Below are positions 1 to 8,380 of a stretch of 64,000 nt of DNA, in pieces. The notes under the pieces are model-generated. The model was not told the DNA's origin. It searched no databases and worked only from the letters and a program-made list of their open reading frames with translations. This DNA is from JALORV01 sp963791235 (GTDB lineage Bacteria > Pseudomonadota > Gammaproteobacteria > Burkholderiales > Burkholderiaceae_F): positions 124,001-188,000 of the forward strand of contig CAWBRW010000009.1 of NCBI GenBank assembly GCA_963791235.1. Reading direction: 5' to 3'. Each line of letters opens with the position of its first letter. Within the stretch, counting starts at the first letter, position 1. The position numbers were made by a program, and so were the translations under genes.

Positions 1-75
1 TTTCTGCACACTGGCGGCGCCGTCGGCCTGTTCGGATACGTGCACGCGTTTGCGCCAAGGCTTGGGCTCGCCTGA
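1..75 (+). CDS. C-terminal end of a PLP-dependent desulfhydrase/deaminase-like protein (partial)
   Basis: The first frame is open from the window edge and reads 24 codons to a TGA at 73-75. The peptide contains HTGGAVGLFGY, which resembles the C-terminal HTGG(A)xxLF(A/G)Y motif of D-cysteine desulfhydrase and ACC deaminase type PLP enzymes. The stop overlaps the start of the next gene by one base (TGATG), so the two are probably co-transcribed. Only the tail is present, so the substrate cannot be judged. Confidence 0.55.
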   Translation, partial: FLHTGGAVGLFGYVHAFAPRLGLA

Positions 76-782
76 TGCTGGGTGTAATCGGCGGCATGGG
101 TCCGCTGGCCACGGCTGACTTCTTCCACAAGCTGATCGCTGCCACGGCAGCGGCGTGCGACGAGGACAACATCCCGACGCTGATTCACTCGGTGCCACAG
201 CTGCCGTCGCGGCCGGCCGCGATCCTGCGCGGAGGGGCGTCGCCGCTGCCGGCGTTGACTGCAGCGCGTGACCGCCTGCTGGTCGCCGGCGCGACGATGC
301 TGGCAATGCCATGCAATACCGCACATCACTGGTATGACGAACTCGCCCGGGGCGTCGATGTCCCGTTTCCGCACATTGCCGACGCGGTCGCAGCAGAACT
401 GCCGGCGCAAGCCGGGAGGGTCGGGATCATCGCCACTGCTGCAACGTTGGCGTCTCGCATCTACGAGACGAGACTTCGTACCGATGTCGAGTGGCTGAGC
501 CCCGACCCGGACACGTATCGGTACGCCGTGCAGCCCGCGATCGACGCCGTCAAGGGCAATGCTGCCGCCGACGGTGGGCGGCTGATCGAACCGGTGATCG
601 CGGCGCTGCTCGAGCGCGGCGCATCAAGAGTCGTGCTCGCCTGTACCGAGCTGCCGGTGGCGCTTGACGCCATCGAATCGCCGCTGCGGGAACGCTGCAT
701 CGACTCGACCGCGGCGCTGGCGCGCACCTGTGTCCGTGCCTGGCGCGAGAGAATGCCAGCGGACGCAATGCCGAACCTATAA
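75..782 (+). CDS. Aspartate/glutamate racemase family protein
   Basis: This 235-residue protein matches the cofactor-independent Asp/Glu racemase family in length and motifs. It has an N-terminal GVIGGMGP loop and the two catalytic cysteines expected for two-base proton transfer: Cys80 in MPCNTAH and Cys190 in ACTELP. The likely reaction is interconversion of L- and D-aspartate (or a similar amino acid) in the cytoplasm. The start overlaps the preceding stop as TGATG. The flanking PLP-enzyme tail and aminotransferase suggest a small amino-acid metabolism group. Exact substrate is inferred only at family level. Confidence 0.85.
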   Translation: MLGVIGGMGPLATADFFHKLIAATAAACDEDNIPTLIHSVPQLPSRPAAILRGGASPLPALTAARDRLLVAGATMLAMPCNTAHHWYDELARGVDVPFPHIADAVAAELPAQAGRVGIIATAATLASRIYETRLRTDVEWLSPDPDTYRYAVQPAIDAVKGNAAADGGRLIEPVIAALLERGASRVVLACTELPVALDAIESPLRERCIDSTAALARTCVRAWRERMPADAMPNL

Positions 783-791
783 TCGCCCGCC

Positions 792-1994
792 ATGCCCAAG
801 CTCAGTCGCCGCGCCGAGGCTCTCGGCACCGAAAACGCCTTTGTCGTGCTGGCCGAGGTGAATCGGCTCATTCGCGGCGGCGCAGACATCGTTTCGTTCT
901 GCATTGGCCAGCCGGATTTCCCGACGCCGGTGCACGTGCAGGATGCGGCTGTTGCCGCCGTCCGCGAAGGCCGCCATGGCTACACGCCGTCGGCCGGCAT
1001 CGACGAGCTTCGTGCGGCCGCGGCGAAGTCGATGGGCGCCCTGCGTGGCCTCGATATCACCGCGGATGAAGTGGTCGTCGGCGCAGGCGCAAAGCCTTTC
1101 ATCGGCTACACGATCGCCTCGGTCACCGACTACGGTGCCGGCGATGAAGTCATCTTTCCGGTGCCCGGCTTCCCGATCTACGAATCGCAGATCATTGCCA
1201 ATGGTGCGGTTCCCGTCGGGCTGCCGCTGCGCGAGTCGCGCGGCTTCGCATTCGATCCTGCCGAACTGGCGAGCCGGATCGGCCCGAAGACCCGGCTGCT
1301 GATCCTCAACACGCCGCACAACCCCACTGGAGGCCTCCTGACGCGTCGCGATCTCGAGGCAATCGCCGAAGTGCTGCGGGCGCATCCGGACGTCTGGGTA
1401 TATGCGGACGAGATCTACAGCAAGCTGGTCTATGACGGCGACTTTGTCTCGATCGCCTCGTTGCCCGGGATGCGCGAGCGCACCATCATTTCCGATGGCG
1501 CATCGAAGACCTATGCGATGACCGGATGGCGCATCGGCTTCACGGCCAATGCCGCGCTCGCGCCGGTGTTCACGCGCTGGATCACCAATACCGAATCGTG
1601 CGCTTCGCAGATCAGCCAGTGGGCCGCGCTGCAGGCGCTGACCGGGCCGCAGGACGATGCGGAAACGATGAAGCAGCGCTTCCATGCGCGCCGCGATCTG
1701 ATCGTTCGCCGCCTGAATGCCGTGCCGGGGTTCCGCTGCGCGACCCCGGGGGGCGCTTTCTACGCCTGGCCCAACGTTACCGAAGCGTGCCGACTGATCG
1801 GTGCGCGTGATTCCGAAGAACTGCGGCGGCGGTTGTTGCTCGAGGCTGGAGTTGCGGTGCTTGCCGATATCCATTTCGGACCCCGCGTCGAGGGCGACGG
1901 ACAACACATCCGCTTTTCGTATGCCACCAGCGAGAGTGCGATCGAGCAGGGCATCGATCGCATCGACGCGTTCTTGCGCAAGGCCAGCCGATGA
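792..1994 (+). CDS. Class I/II PLP-dependent aminotransferase
   Basis: This 400-residue fold-type I aminotransferase has the family hallmarks. They are the HNPTGG turn (Asn177), Asp206 in YADEIYS, the PLP-binding Lys239 in SDGASKTYAMTGWR, and a C-terminal RFSYA segment that would supply the carboxylate-binding arginine. It probably transfers the amino group of an amino acid (aspartate-like class) to a 2-oxoacid in the cytosol. It starts 9 bases after the racemase gene and its stop overlaps the next start (ATGA), so an operon is likely. The substrate cannot be told from sequence. Confidence 0.9.
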   Translation: MPKLSRRAEALGTENAFVVLAEVNRLIRGGADIVSFCIGQPDFPTPVHVQDAAVAAVREGRHGYTPSAGIDELRAAAAKSMGALRGLDITADEVVVGAGAKPFIGYTIASVTDYGAGDEVIFPVPGFPIYESQIIANGAVPVGLPLRESRGFAFDPAELASRIGPKTRLLILNTPHNPTGGLLTRRDLEAIAEVLRAHPDVWVYADEIYSKLVYDGDFVSIASLPGMRERTIISDGASKTYAMTGWRIGFTANAALAPVFTRWITNTESCASQISQWAALQALTGPQDDAETMKQRFHARRDLIVRRLNAVPGFRCATPGGAFYAWPNVTEACRLIGARDSEELRRRLLLEAGVAVLADIHFGPRVEGDGQHIRFSYATSESAIEQGIDRIDAFLRKASR

Positions 1995-2683
1995 GCGCTG
2001 ATACATCGAAGGCGAAAGAAGAGATCTTTCAGCGCATTCGCACTGCACAGAAGCGGGGCGAACCGAACGCCGAAGACCGTGCCAGCGCTGCCGATTACCT
2101 CGCGCGCCATCCGGCCGGGCCGCGGCCGGCACCGTATGGCGACCTGACAGGCCAGTTCCGGACGATGGCCGAACGCATGGCGAGCACCGTCGAGAGCGTG
2201 CCGAGCGTCGGCGATGTGCCTGCCGCCATCGCCCGCTATCTCGCGGGTCACGGCATCGCACCGAACCTGGTGGCGTGGCCGGCATTGCGCGATCTGCCCT
2301 GGGCGCAGGCACAGTTGAACGTCGAATTCCGCCCACCTCGGCGCGATGAGTCGCACGGGGCGGACCTGGTCGGCGTGACCGGTGCGTTCTGCGCGATCGC
2401 CGAGACCGGAACGCTGGTGCTGCTTTCCGGCGCGGAAACACCGGCGTCGATGCATCTGCTGCCGGAAACCCATATCGCGCTGCTACGCGCCGATCGCATC
2501 GTGGCGACGATGGAGGACGCGTTCGAACTGATGCGTCGCGAGGAGGGCGGGGTCGAGCGCATGATGCCGCGGGCCATCAACATGGTCTCGGGGCCGTCGC
2601 GCACCGGCGACATCGAGCAGACGATCGTGCTGGGCGCGCACGGCCCGTATCGCGTCCACATCATCATGACTACGACGGTTTAG
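1991..2683 (+). CDS. LUD domain protein (LutC/YkgG-like)
   Basis: The 230-residue protein has the LUD (lactate utilisation) fold signature in its second half: GVTGAFCAIAETGTLVLLSG, a HLLPETHIALL strand and a final VSGPSRTGDIEQTIVLGAHGP segment typical of LutC/YkgG. LutABC proteins oxidise L-lactate, but lutA and lutB are not in this window, so here it may be an orphan or serve another role. The start overlaps the aminotransferase stop by 4 bases (ATGA). The antiporter operon begins 13 bases downstream. Confidence 0.85.
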   Translation: MSADTSKAKEEIFQRIRTAQKRGEPNAEDRASAADYLARHPAGPRPAPYGDLTGQFRTMAERMASTVESVPSVGDVPAAIARYLAGHGIAPNLVAWPALRDLPWAQAQLNVEFRPPRRDESHGADLVGVTGAFCAIAETGTLVLLSGAETPASMHLLPETHIALLRADRIVATMEDAFELMRREEGGVERMMPRAINMVSGPSRTGDIEQTIVLGAHGPYRVHIIMTTTV

Positions 2684-2696
2684 CGTCCGCAACGCC

Positions 2697-3173
2697 GTGC
2701 TGCGCCTGATCAGTGCCTTCATCGCGCTGTATCTGTTCTGGCTGGTGCTGTCCGGCTACTTCACGTTCTTTTTGATGTCCGCCGGGGCTGTGTGCGCCGT
2801 TGCGGTGGTGTGGTTCGCGCGGCGCATGGACGTGATCGATGCCGAAGGCCATCCCGTGCAGCTGGGCTGGCGCATCGTGGCCTACTGGATCTGGTTATCG
2901 AAGGAAATCGCCAAGTCGGCCTGGGAGGTCAGCCGGATCATTGTCGATCCGCGGTTGCCGATCAGCCCGACGATGGTTTCGTTCAAGCCGAGCCAGAAGA
3001 CCACGGTCGGCCTCGTCATTCATGCAAATTCGATCACGCTGACGCCCGGAACGATCACGATCGACATCGGGAAGGGCGGGTTTGTCGTGCATGCGCTGAC
3101 GCGCGCCGGCGCCGAGGGTGTCACCAGCGGCGACATGGACCGCCGCGTACGTGCCTGCGAAGGGGACGAATGA
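2697..3173 (+). CDS. mnhE: Cation/proton antiporter subunit E (MnhE/MrpE)
   Basis: This is a 158-residue membrane protein. Two N-terminal hydrophobic helices are followed by a soluble C-terminal part with SPTMVSFKPSQKTTVGLVIHANSITLTPGT, the conserved MrpE signature. A GTG start is used because it is the first start after the previous stop. It is the first gene of a run of overlapping antiporter genes. MrpE has no known ion path of its own and is needed for assembly of the Mrp complex in the inner membrane. Confidence 0.92.
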   Translation: MLRLISAFIALYLFWLVLSGYFTFFLMSAGAVCAVAVVWFARRMDVIDAEGHPVQLGWRIVAYWIWLSKEIAKSAWEVSRIIVDPRLPISPTMVSFKPSQKTTVGLVIHANSITLTPGTITIDIGKGGFVVHALTRAGAEGVTSGDMDRRVRACEGDE

Positions 3174-3457
3174 TGTTCGCGGCAGCCTGCATCGCGATGC
3201 TCGTGACGCTGTCGCTGGTGCTCGTGCGGGCCGCGCTGGGCCCGACGGTGTTCGATCGTGCGCAGGCAGCCAACACGGTCGGCACCTGTGCACTCATCCT
3301 TCTGGCGCTGATCGGATTCCTGACGGGGCGTCCGGAATTCCTCGACCTGGCAATCGTCTACGGCCTGCTCAACATCATCGGCACCATCGCGGTGCTCAAG
3401 TACTTCAAATTTGGCGGCCTGGGCGACACCCGGGATGAAGGCGAGGAGCAGGCTTGA
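3170..3457 (+). CDS. mnhF: Cation/proton antiporter subunit F (MnhF/MrpF)
   Basis: This is a 95-residue hydrophobic protein with three predicted helices and the MrpF motif ALGPTVFDRAQAANTVGT between helices 1 and 2. The start ATG overlaps the mnhE stop (ATGATG, with the TGA inside), indicating translational coupling. A second ATG directly follows, so the protein could begin one residue later. MrpF is a small structural subunit of the Mrp complex and may take part in sodium conduction. Confidence 0.92.
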   Translation: MMFAAACIAMLVTLSLVLVRAALGPTVFDRAQAANTVGTCALILLALIGFLTGRPEFLDLAIVYGLLNIIGTIAVLKYFKFGGLGDTRDEGEEQA

Positions 3458-3783
3458 ACATCCTGCTCGACGCCATCAGCTGGTTTTGCCTCGTCGCTGG
3501 CGGGCTGTTCTGCGTGGTCGGCGCCGTCGGTATGCTGCGCATGCCGGACTTCTACACACGCCTGCACGCGGCGAGCGTGATCGAGACGCTGGGGGGCGGC
3601 CTGATCATGCTGGGACTGCTGCTTCAGGCCGGAGTCACGCTGGTGGCCGTGAAGCTGCTCATCGTGGCCCTGCTCGTGTTCTTCGCCAGTCCCACTGCGA
3701 CGCACGCACTGGCGAAGGCGGCGATGGAGCGCGGCGTGCGACCGCTGCTCGCGACTCCCGAGGACGAGCCATCGAAACACTGA
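3454..3783 (+). CDS. mnhG: Cation/proton antiporter subunit G (MnhG/MrpG)
   Basis: This is a 109-residue, three-helix membrane protein with the MrpG signature GMLRMPDFYTRLHAAS after helix 1 and FFASPTATHALAKAA near the end. It begins with a TTG codon overlapping the mnhF stop (TTGA), so its translation is likely coupled. It is the smallest conserved member of the Mrp module and probably packs at the edge of the complex. Confidence 0.92.
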   Translation: MNILLDAISWFCLVAGGLFCVVGAVGMLRMPDFYTRLHAASVIETLGGGLIMLGLLLQAGVTLVAVKLLIVALLVFFASPTATHALAKAAMERGVRPLLATPEDEPSKH

Positions 3784-4313
3784 TCATCAACGTCCTGCTG
3801 GTCCTGATGGCGGTCACTGTGGTCGTGCTGGCGCGCAACCGCAACCTGTTCGCGGTCATCGTGCTGTCGGGGCTCTACAGTTTCCTGATGGCCACGGTGC
3901 TGGTCGCGCTCGACGCGGTCGATGTCGCGATGACCGAGGCTTCGGTCGGTGCCGGCGTGTCAACCGTTCTGCTGCTCGGCGCCCTGCACCTGTGTCGCAG
4001 CGAAGAGGCGCGGCCCGTGCACAAGTCCTGGCTGCCGCTCGCGATCTCGATTGCCTGTGGCGTGATGCTGGTCTACGGCAGTCTCGGTCTCCCGGCGTTT
4101 TCGGATCCGACGGCGCCGATCCACACGCATGTCGTGCCGCGCTACCTCAATGACGGTCCGAAGGAGACGGGGGTGCCGAACGTGGTGACCGCCGTGCTGG
4201 CGAGCTACCGGGGTTATGACACGCTGGGCGAGACCACCGTCGTCTTCACGGCCGGCGCGGGTGTCGTCGCGCTGCTGCGGCGCCGACGGGCCCGCAAGGA
4301 CGCGCCGAAGTGA
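3771..4313 (+). CDS. DUF4040/MbhD-like antiporter subunit (MrpA C-terminal region as a separate gene)
   Basis: The roughly 180-residue product is largely hydrophobic and contains NRNLFAVIVLSGLYSFLMATV followed by VAMTEASVGAGVSTVLLLGAL, the DUF4040/MbhD signature found in the C-terminal part of MrpA. It therefore appears to supply as its own subunit what MrpA carries as an extension. The start is uncertain. No ATG, GTG or TTG is well placed. Reading from 3771 (ATC) has a good AGGA spacing, a CTG at 3780 overlaps the mnhG stop, and the first ATG is at 3807. The stop overlaps mnhB. Confidence 0.8.
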   Translation: METLIINVLLVLMAVTVVVLARNRNLFAVIVLSGLYSFLMATVLVALDAVDVAMTEASVGAGVSTVLLLGALHLCRSEEARPVHKSWLPLAISIACGVMLVYGSLGLPAFSDPTAPIHTHVVPRYLNDGPKETGVPNVVTAVLASYRGYDTLGETTVVFTAGAGVVALLRRRRARKDAPK

Positions 4314-4735
4314 AGCGCGATCTCGTACTGCGCGTGGTGGCGAAGGTGTTTCTGCCCTTCATCCTGATCTTCGCGCTGTATGTCCAGTTCCATGGCGACT
4401 TCGGGCCGGGCGGCGGATTCCAGGCGGGCGTGATCATCGCTGCGGCGGTGATCTTCTATGCGTTGATCTATGGTCTCAGCAATGCGCGCCGCGTCGTGCC
4501 CGAGGCGCTGGTCGAAAGCATGATGGCCGCCGGCGTGCTGATCTACGCCGGGGTCGGGGTCCTGGGCCTGCTGTTCGGCGGCAACTATCTGGACTACTTC
4601 GTGCTGGATCGCAACCCGGTCGTCGGCCAGCACCGCGGCATCTTCTGGGTCGAAGTGGGCGTGGCGATCACGGTGTCCGGCGTGATGCTGAAGATCTTCT
4701 ACATGTTCGCCGACCGTGGCCGGATCGACAAATGA
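4310..4735 (+). CDS. mnhB: Cation/proton antiporter subunit B (MnhB/MrpB)
   Basis: This is a 141-residue, four-helix membrane protein with the conserved HGDFGPGGGFQAGVI motif of MrpB and a C-terminal GIFWVEVGVAITVSGVM segment. The GTG start overlaps the upstream stop by 4 bases. MrpB is an essential structural subunit of the Mrp complex. A 64-base gap with a GC-rich inverted repeat follows, the longest gap inside the operon. Confidence 0.93.
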   Translation: MKRDLVLRVVAKVFLPFILIFALYVQFHGDFGPGGGFQAGVIIAAAVIFYALIYGLSNARRVVPEALVESMMAAGVLIYAGVGVLGLLFGGNYLDYFVLDRNPVVGQHRGIFWVEVGVAITVSGVMLKIFYMFADRGRIDK

Positions 4736-4799
4736 GGCCGCCGCATCATTACCTCGCGCCGCACGCCGGCGCGAGGCAAGGTAGGAAAGGCGGGATCGG
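4736..4799 (+). other. Intra-operon spacer with inverted repeat
   Basis: This is the only sizeable gap in the antiporter operon. It holds a CCTCGCGCCG...CGGCGCGAGG inverted repeat (4751-4760 with 4767-4776) with a six-base loop and no T-run. It then has GGAAAGG about 10 bases before the mnhC start. The hairpin could adjust expression between the EFG-B part and the C-D part. It lacks the U-tract of a strong terminator. Confidence 0.5.
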
Positions 4800-5168
4800 A
4801 TGAGTGTTCCCGGCCATTTCGCCTACGCAGTGACGATCTTCCTGATGATCGCGGGGCTGTTCATCGTCATCGCGCGCGGCAACCTGATCAAGAAGCTGGT
4901 GGGCCTGGGCATCTTTCAGACCTCGGTCTACCTGCTGTACATCGCCCCGGGCAAGCTCATCGGCGGTACGGCCCCGATCGTCAGCGAAAGCTTCCTGGTC
5001 TATTCAAATCCGCTGCCCCACGTCCTGATCCTCACCGCCATCGTTGTCGGCGTTGCCACGCTCGCCCTCGGACTCGCGCTGGTGGTGCGCATCCGCGAGG
5101 CTTACGACAGCATCGAAGAAGACGACATTTTGGCGGCGGATCGAGCGGCCGGCGACGCGGAACTCTGA
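4800..5168 (+). CDS. mnhC: Cation/proton antiporter subunit C (MnhC/MrpC, NuoK-like)
   Basis: This 122-residue, three-helix protein is homologous in layout to NuoK. It has the family segment NLIKKLVGLGIFQTSVYLLYI and the loop PLPHVLILTAIVVGVATLALGLAL. It carries an acidic cytoplasmic tail (EAYDSIEEDD). Its stop (TGATG) overlaps the start of the next gene. MrpC lies between the ND-type subunits in known complexes and forms part of the lateral charge path. Confidence 0.93.
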   Translation: MSVPGHFAYAVTIFLMIAGLFIVIARGNLIKKLVGLGIFQTSVYLLYIAPGKLIGGTAPIVSESFLVYSNPLPHVLILTAIVVGVATLALGLALVVRIREAYDSIEEDDILAADRAAGDAEL

Positions 5169-6652
5169 TGGGCGTTGCCGCACACCTGCCTGCACTGCAG
5201 GTCGTCGTGCCGCTTGTCGCGGCTCCACTGACCGTGTTGTTGCGCGGACGCCGGATCGCCTTCGCGATTGTCCTGCTCGCCTGCTGGGCAGCCTTCGCTA
5301 TCGCCGTAGCGCTGTGGCTGCAAGTCAACGAGAGCGGGACCATCTCATATCACATCGGCAGCTGGCCACCGCCCTGGGGCATCGAGTACCGGGTGGACCG
5401 GTTGTCGTCGTACATGCTGGTATTGGTCACGGGGATGGCCGCGGTCGTGCTGCCTTACAGCTGGCCGAGCGTCGAGCGTGAACTTCCGCGCGAGCGCCAG
5501 TACCTTTTCTACACGATGTTCGCGCTGTGCCTGACGGGGCTGCTGGGTATCGCCATCACCGGCGACGCCTTCAACATCTTCGTATTCCTCGAGATCTCGT
5601 CGCTTTCCACCTACGTACTGATTGCACTGGGGCGCGATCGGCGAGCCCTGCTGGCGGCTTATCAGTACCTGATCATGGGCACGATCGGTGCGACCTTCAT
5701 CGTCATCGGCATCGGCTTGCTCTACCTGCAGACCGGTACCCTGAACCTGGTCGACATGGGGCAGCGCTTGCACGCGATTTCCGGTCACCGTCCGGTACTC
5801 GCTGCGCTCGCGTTCCTGACGGTGGGACTCTCGCTCAAGCTGGCACTTTTCCCGCTGCACCAGTGGCTGCCCAATGCGTACGCGTACGCGCCGTCGGCAG
5901 TGGCTGCATTTCTTGCGGCGACGGCCACCAAGGTCGCGCTCTACGCACTGCTGCGTTTCTATTACTCCGTGTTCGGCGAAAGCGCGGTGTTCCAGCGCTT
6001 GCCGATGGAGGAACTGATGCTGGTCCTGGCCCTGGGCGGGATGTTCGTCGCCGCAACGGTGGCCTGCTTCCAGACCAACCTGAAGCGGCTGTTCGCGTAT
6101 TCGAGCGTCGCGCAGATCGGCTACATCGTCCTGGGCCTGTCGTTCGACTCGCTGACAGGCCTCACCGGGACCATCGTGCACCTTGCAAACCACGCCGTCA
6201 CCAAGGGCGGCATCTTCCTGCTTCTGGGAGGGGTCGCGGTGTCGATGGGCGGTGTGACGCTGACGCAGGTGCAGGGCCTGGGAAGAACCATGCCGCTGAC
6301 CAGTTTCGGCATCGTTGTCGGAGGCTTGTCCCTGATCGGGGTTCCGGGCACGGCGGGGTTTGTCAGCAAGTGGTACCTGATCCTGGCCGCGCTCGAAGCC
6401 GGCCAGTGGTGGTTGGTGTTCCTGATCGTGCTGTCGTCGATGATTTCGGTCGTCTATGTCTGGCGGTTTGTCGAGGCGGCATATTTCCGCGCACCGCCTG
6501 CAGGGGTCAGTGGCGCGCGCGAAGCACCGCTCTCGATGCTGCTGCCCGCCGGACTGCTGGTGGCCGCGACGGTCTACTTCGGCCTCGAGACCTCGATCAC
6601 GCTCGGCGCGGCGTCAGAGGCGGCTGCGGCGATGCTCGGAGCCGGACGGTGA
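5168..6652 (+). CDS. mnhD: Cation/proton antiporter subunit D (MnhD/MrpD, NuoN/M-like)
   Basis: This 494-residue polytopic protein belongs to the proton_antipo_M family. Key polar residues seen are the Glu in FVFLEISSLSTYVLIAL (helix 5), the Lys in LSLKLALFPLHQWLPNAYAYAPS (helix 7), and HLANHAVTKGGIFLL in the later helices. These are the residues that carry protons in MrpD and complex I. The start overlaps the mnhC stop and the stop overlaps the next GTG start, so it sits in the middle of a coupled operon. Confidence 0.93.
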   Translation: MGVAAHLPALQVVVPLVAAPLTVLLRGRRIAFAIVLLACWAAFAIAVALWLQVNESGTISYHIGSWPPPWGIEYRVDRLSSYMLVLVTGMAAVVLPYSWPSVERELPRERQYLFYTMFALCLTGLLGIAITGDAFNIFVFLEISSLSTYVLIALGRDRRALLAAYQYLIMGTIGATFIVIGIGLLYLQTGTLNLVDMGQRLHAISGHRPVLAALAFLTVGLSLKLALFPLHQWLPNAYAYAPSAVAAFLAATATKVALYALLRFYYSVFGESAVFQRLPMEELMLVLALGGMFVAATVACFQTNLKRLFAYSSVAQIGYIVLGLSFDSLTGLTGTIVHLANHAVTKGGIFLLLGGVAVSMGGVTLTQVQGLGRTMPLTSFGIVVGGLSLIGVPGTAGFVSKWYLILAALEAGQWWLVFLIVLSSMISVVYVWRFVEAAYFRAPPAGVSGAREAPLSMLLPAGLLVAATVYFGLETSITLGAASEAAAAMLGAGR

Positions 6653-8115
6653 CGGAGCTCCCGACGCTGATCGCGGCGACTCTGGCGGTGCCGCTCACAG
6701 GAGCGCTGTTGATCGCGGCCTGTCACCGCCGGCCCAACCTGCGCGAGACAGTGACGCTGTTGACCGCGCTGGTGCTGTTCCTGTGCGTTGGTGCCTTGCT
6801 GCAACCGGTACTCGACGGTGCCCGGCCGACGTTGCATTGGATCGAGGTGCTGCCCGGCTTGCCGCTGGCCTTCCAGGTCGAACCGCTCGGAATGCTGTTC
6901 GCGCTGATCGCCTCGGGACTGTGGATTGTCAACTCGCTCTACTCGATTGGCTACATGCGCGGCAACGACGAGTCGCACCAGACCCGCTTCTACGTCTGCT
7001 TCGCACTGGCGCTGGTCGGCGCGATCGGCATCGCCTTCGCCGCGAATGCGTTCACGCTGTTCGTCTTTTACGAAGTGCTGACCCTCGTTACCTACCCGCT
7101 GGTGACACACCACGGCACGCCTGAGGCCCGCAGGGGCGGGCGCATCTATCTCGGTGTTCTGCTCGGCACCTCGACGGTGCTGTTACTGCCGGCTCTGGTG
7201 TTCACCTGGCATGTCGCCGGCACGACTGACTTCGTCGCCGGCGGAATTCTCGGGGGCAAGCTCTCGCCGCTCGCGTGTGCGGGGCTGCTGGCGCTTTACA
7301 TGTTCGGCATTGGCAAGGCGGCGCTGATGCCGGTGCACCGCTGGCTGCCGGCGGCGATGGTGGCACCGACACCCGTGTCCGCGCTGCTGCACGCGGTCGC
7401 GGTAGTGAAGGCCGGTGTATTCAGCGTGGTCAAGGTGATCGTCTACATCTTCGGCGTCGATGTCCTGACAGTCGGTGCCGGCGCACAAGGGCTGCTGATC
7501 GCCGCCGGCTTCACGATCCTGGCGGCGTCGGTTGTCGCGCTGAGGGCCGACAACCTCAAGCGCCGGCTCGCGTATTCGACGGTCAGCCAGCTGTCGTATG
7601 TGGTGATGGCGGCGGCCGTGCTGGCACCGCTGTCGATGATCGGAGCGATCCTGCACATTTCGGCGCACGCCCTGGGCAAGATCACGCTGTTCTTCGCCGC
7701 GGGTGCGATCTACACGGCGGCGCACAAGACCGAGGTCAGCCAGCTCGACGGTATCGGTCGCCGCATGCCCTGGACCATGGGCGCGTTTGCCGTCGGGGCG
7801 CTGTCGATGATCGGCCTGCCGCCGGCCGCGGGGTTCGTCAGCAAGTGGTACATGCTGGCCGGGGCGATGGCCGTGTCGCAGTGGACCGCGGTGGTGGTGA
7901 TCATCGCGAGCACTCTGTTGAATGCCGCCTACTTCCTGCCGATCATCTATCGTGCGTTTTTCCGTGCGCCGGCGACAACGGCGCACGGCCATGCGCACGG
8001 CGAGGCGCCTCTGCCGATGGTCGCGGCGTTGACGCTGACCGCGGCGGCAACGGTGCTGCTGTTCTTCCTGCCTGATGTGCCGATCGCGCTGGCGCAGCAG
8101 GTGCTGCAGAGGTGA
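6649..8115 (+). CDS. Second ND-type proton-conducting antiporter subunit (MrpD/NuoL-M-like)
   Basis: This 488-residue polytopic protein is related to the previous gene but distinct. It has the Glu in FVFYEVLTLVTYPLV, the Lys in FGIGKAALMPVHRWLPAAM, and TPVSALLHAVAVVKAG with the conserved His and Lys. All residues expected in an active proton channel are present. The GTG start at 6649 overlaps the mnhD stop by 4 bases; the open frame continues far upstream but inside mnhD, so that start was rejected. A His-rich stretch (AHGHAHGE) lies near the C-terminus. Confidence 0.9.
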   Translation: MTELPTLIAATLAVPLTGALLIAACHRRPNLRETVTLLTALVLFLCVGALLQPVLDGARPTLHWIEVLPGLPLAFQVEPLGMLFALIASGLWIVNSLYSIGYMRGNDESHQTRFYVCFALALVGAIGIAFAANAFTLFVFYEVLTLVTYPLVTHHGTPEARRGGRIYLGVLLGTSTVLLLPALVFTWHVAGTTDFVAGGILGGKLSPLACAGLLALYMFGIGKAALMPVHRWLPAAMVAPTPVSALLHAVAVVKAGVFSVVKVIVYIFGVDVLTVGAGAQGLLIAAGFTILAASVVALRADNLKRRLAYSTVSQLSYVVMAAAVLAPLSMIGAILHISAHALGKITLFFAAGAIYTAAHKTEVSQLDGIGRRMPWTMGAFAVGALSMIGLPPAAGFVSKWYMLAGAMAVSQWTAVVVIIASTLLNAAYFLPIIYRAFFRAPATTAHGHAHGEAPLPMVAALTLTAAATVLLFFLPDVPIALAQQVLQR

Positions 8116-8119
8116 GGCG

Positions 8120-8380
8120 ATGAATCAGCGGCACTGGCTCGACGACCCACGCCACGTGAAGCTGCTGTGGCGGCTGTTCCTGGTCGTGCTGGCTGCCGTC
8201 GTGCTCGTCGAGCCCTTCGTCCGGCTGCACCCGCATTTTGCGATCGAAGGCGTGTTTGGCTTCCATGCCTGGTATGGGCTGCTGGCCTGCGCGGCGATGA
8301 TCTTCGTCGCCAAGGCGCTCGGCATGCTGCTCAAGCGGCCCGACACCTACTACGAGGAGGGCGCCGGCGACGATGAGTGA
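8120..8380 (+). CDS. Small two-helix membrane protein of the antiporter operon
   Basis: The product is 86 residues with two hydrophobic helices (about 15-35 and 45-65) and an acidic end (YYEEGAGDDE). The ATG at 8120 follows a GAGG and lies 4 bases after the previous stop, and the end overlaps the next gene by 8 bases. It is present between two ND-type subunits and is probably a structural subunit. I know no functional data for such a protein and the family name is not recognised. Confidence 0.75.
   Translation: MNQRHWLDDPRHVKLLWRLFLVVLAAVVLVEPFVRLHPHFAIEGVFGFHAWYGLLACAAMIFVAKALGMLLKRPDTYYEEGAGDDE

Noticed and set aside
777..2441. 554-codon open frame on the minus strand
   Set aside because: It overlaps the aminotransferase and LUD genes, which both have clear motifs; its composition is Arg/Asp-rich without domains.
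5527..6648. Upstream extension of the second ND-type subunit
   Set aside because: The extra 374 codons lie inside mnhD in another frame; the GTG at 6649 overlaps the mnhD stop and gives the normal N-terminus.
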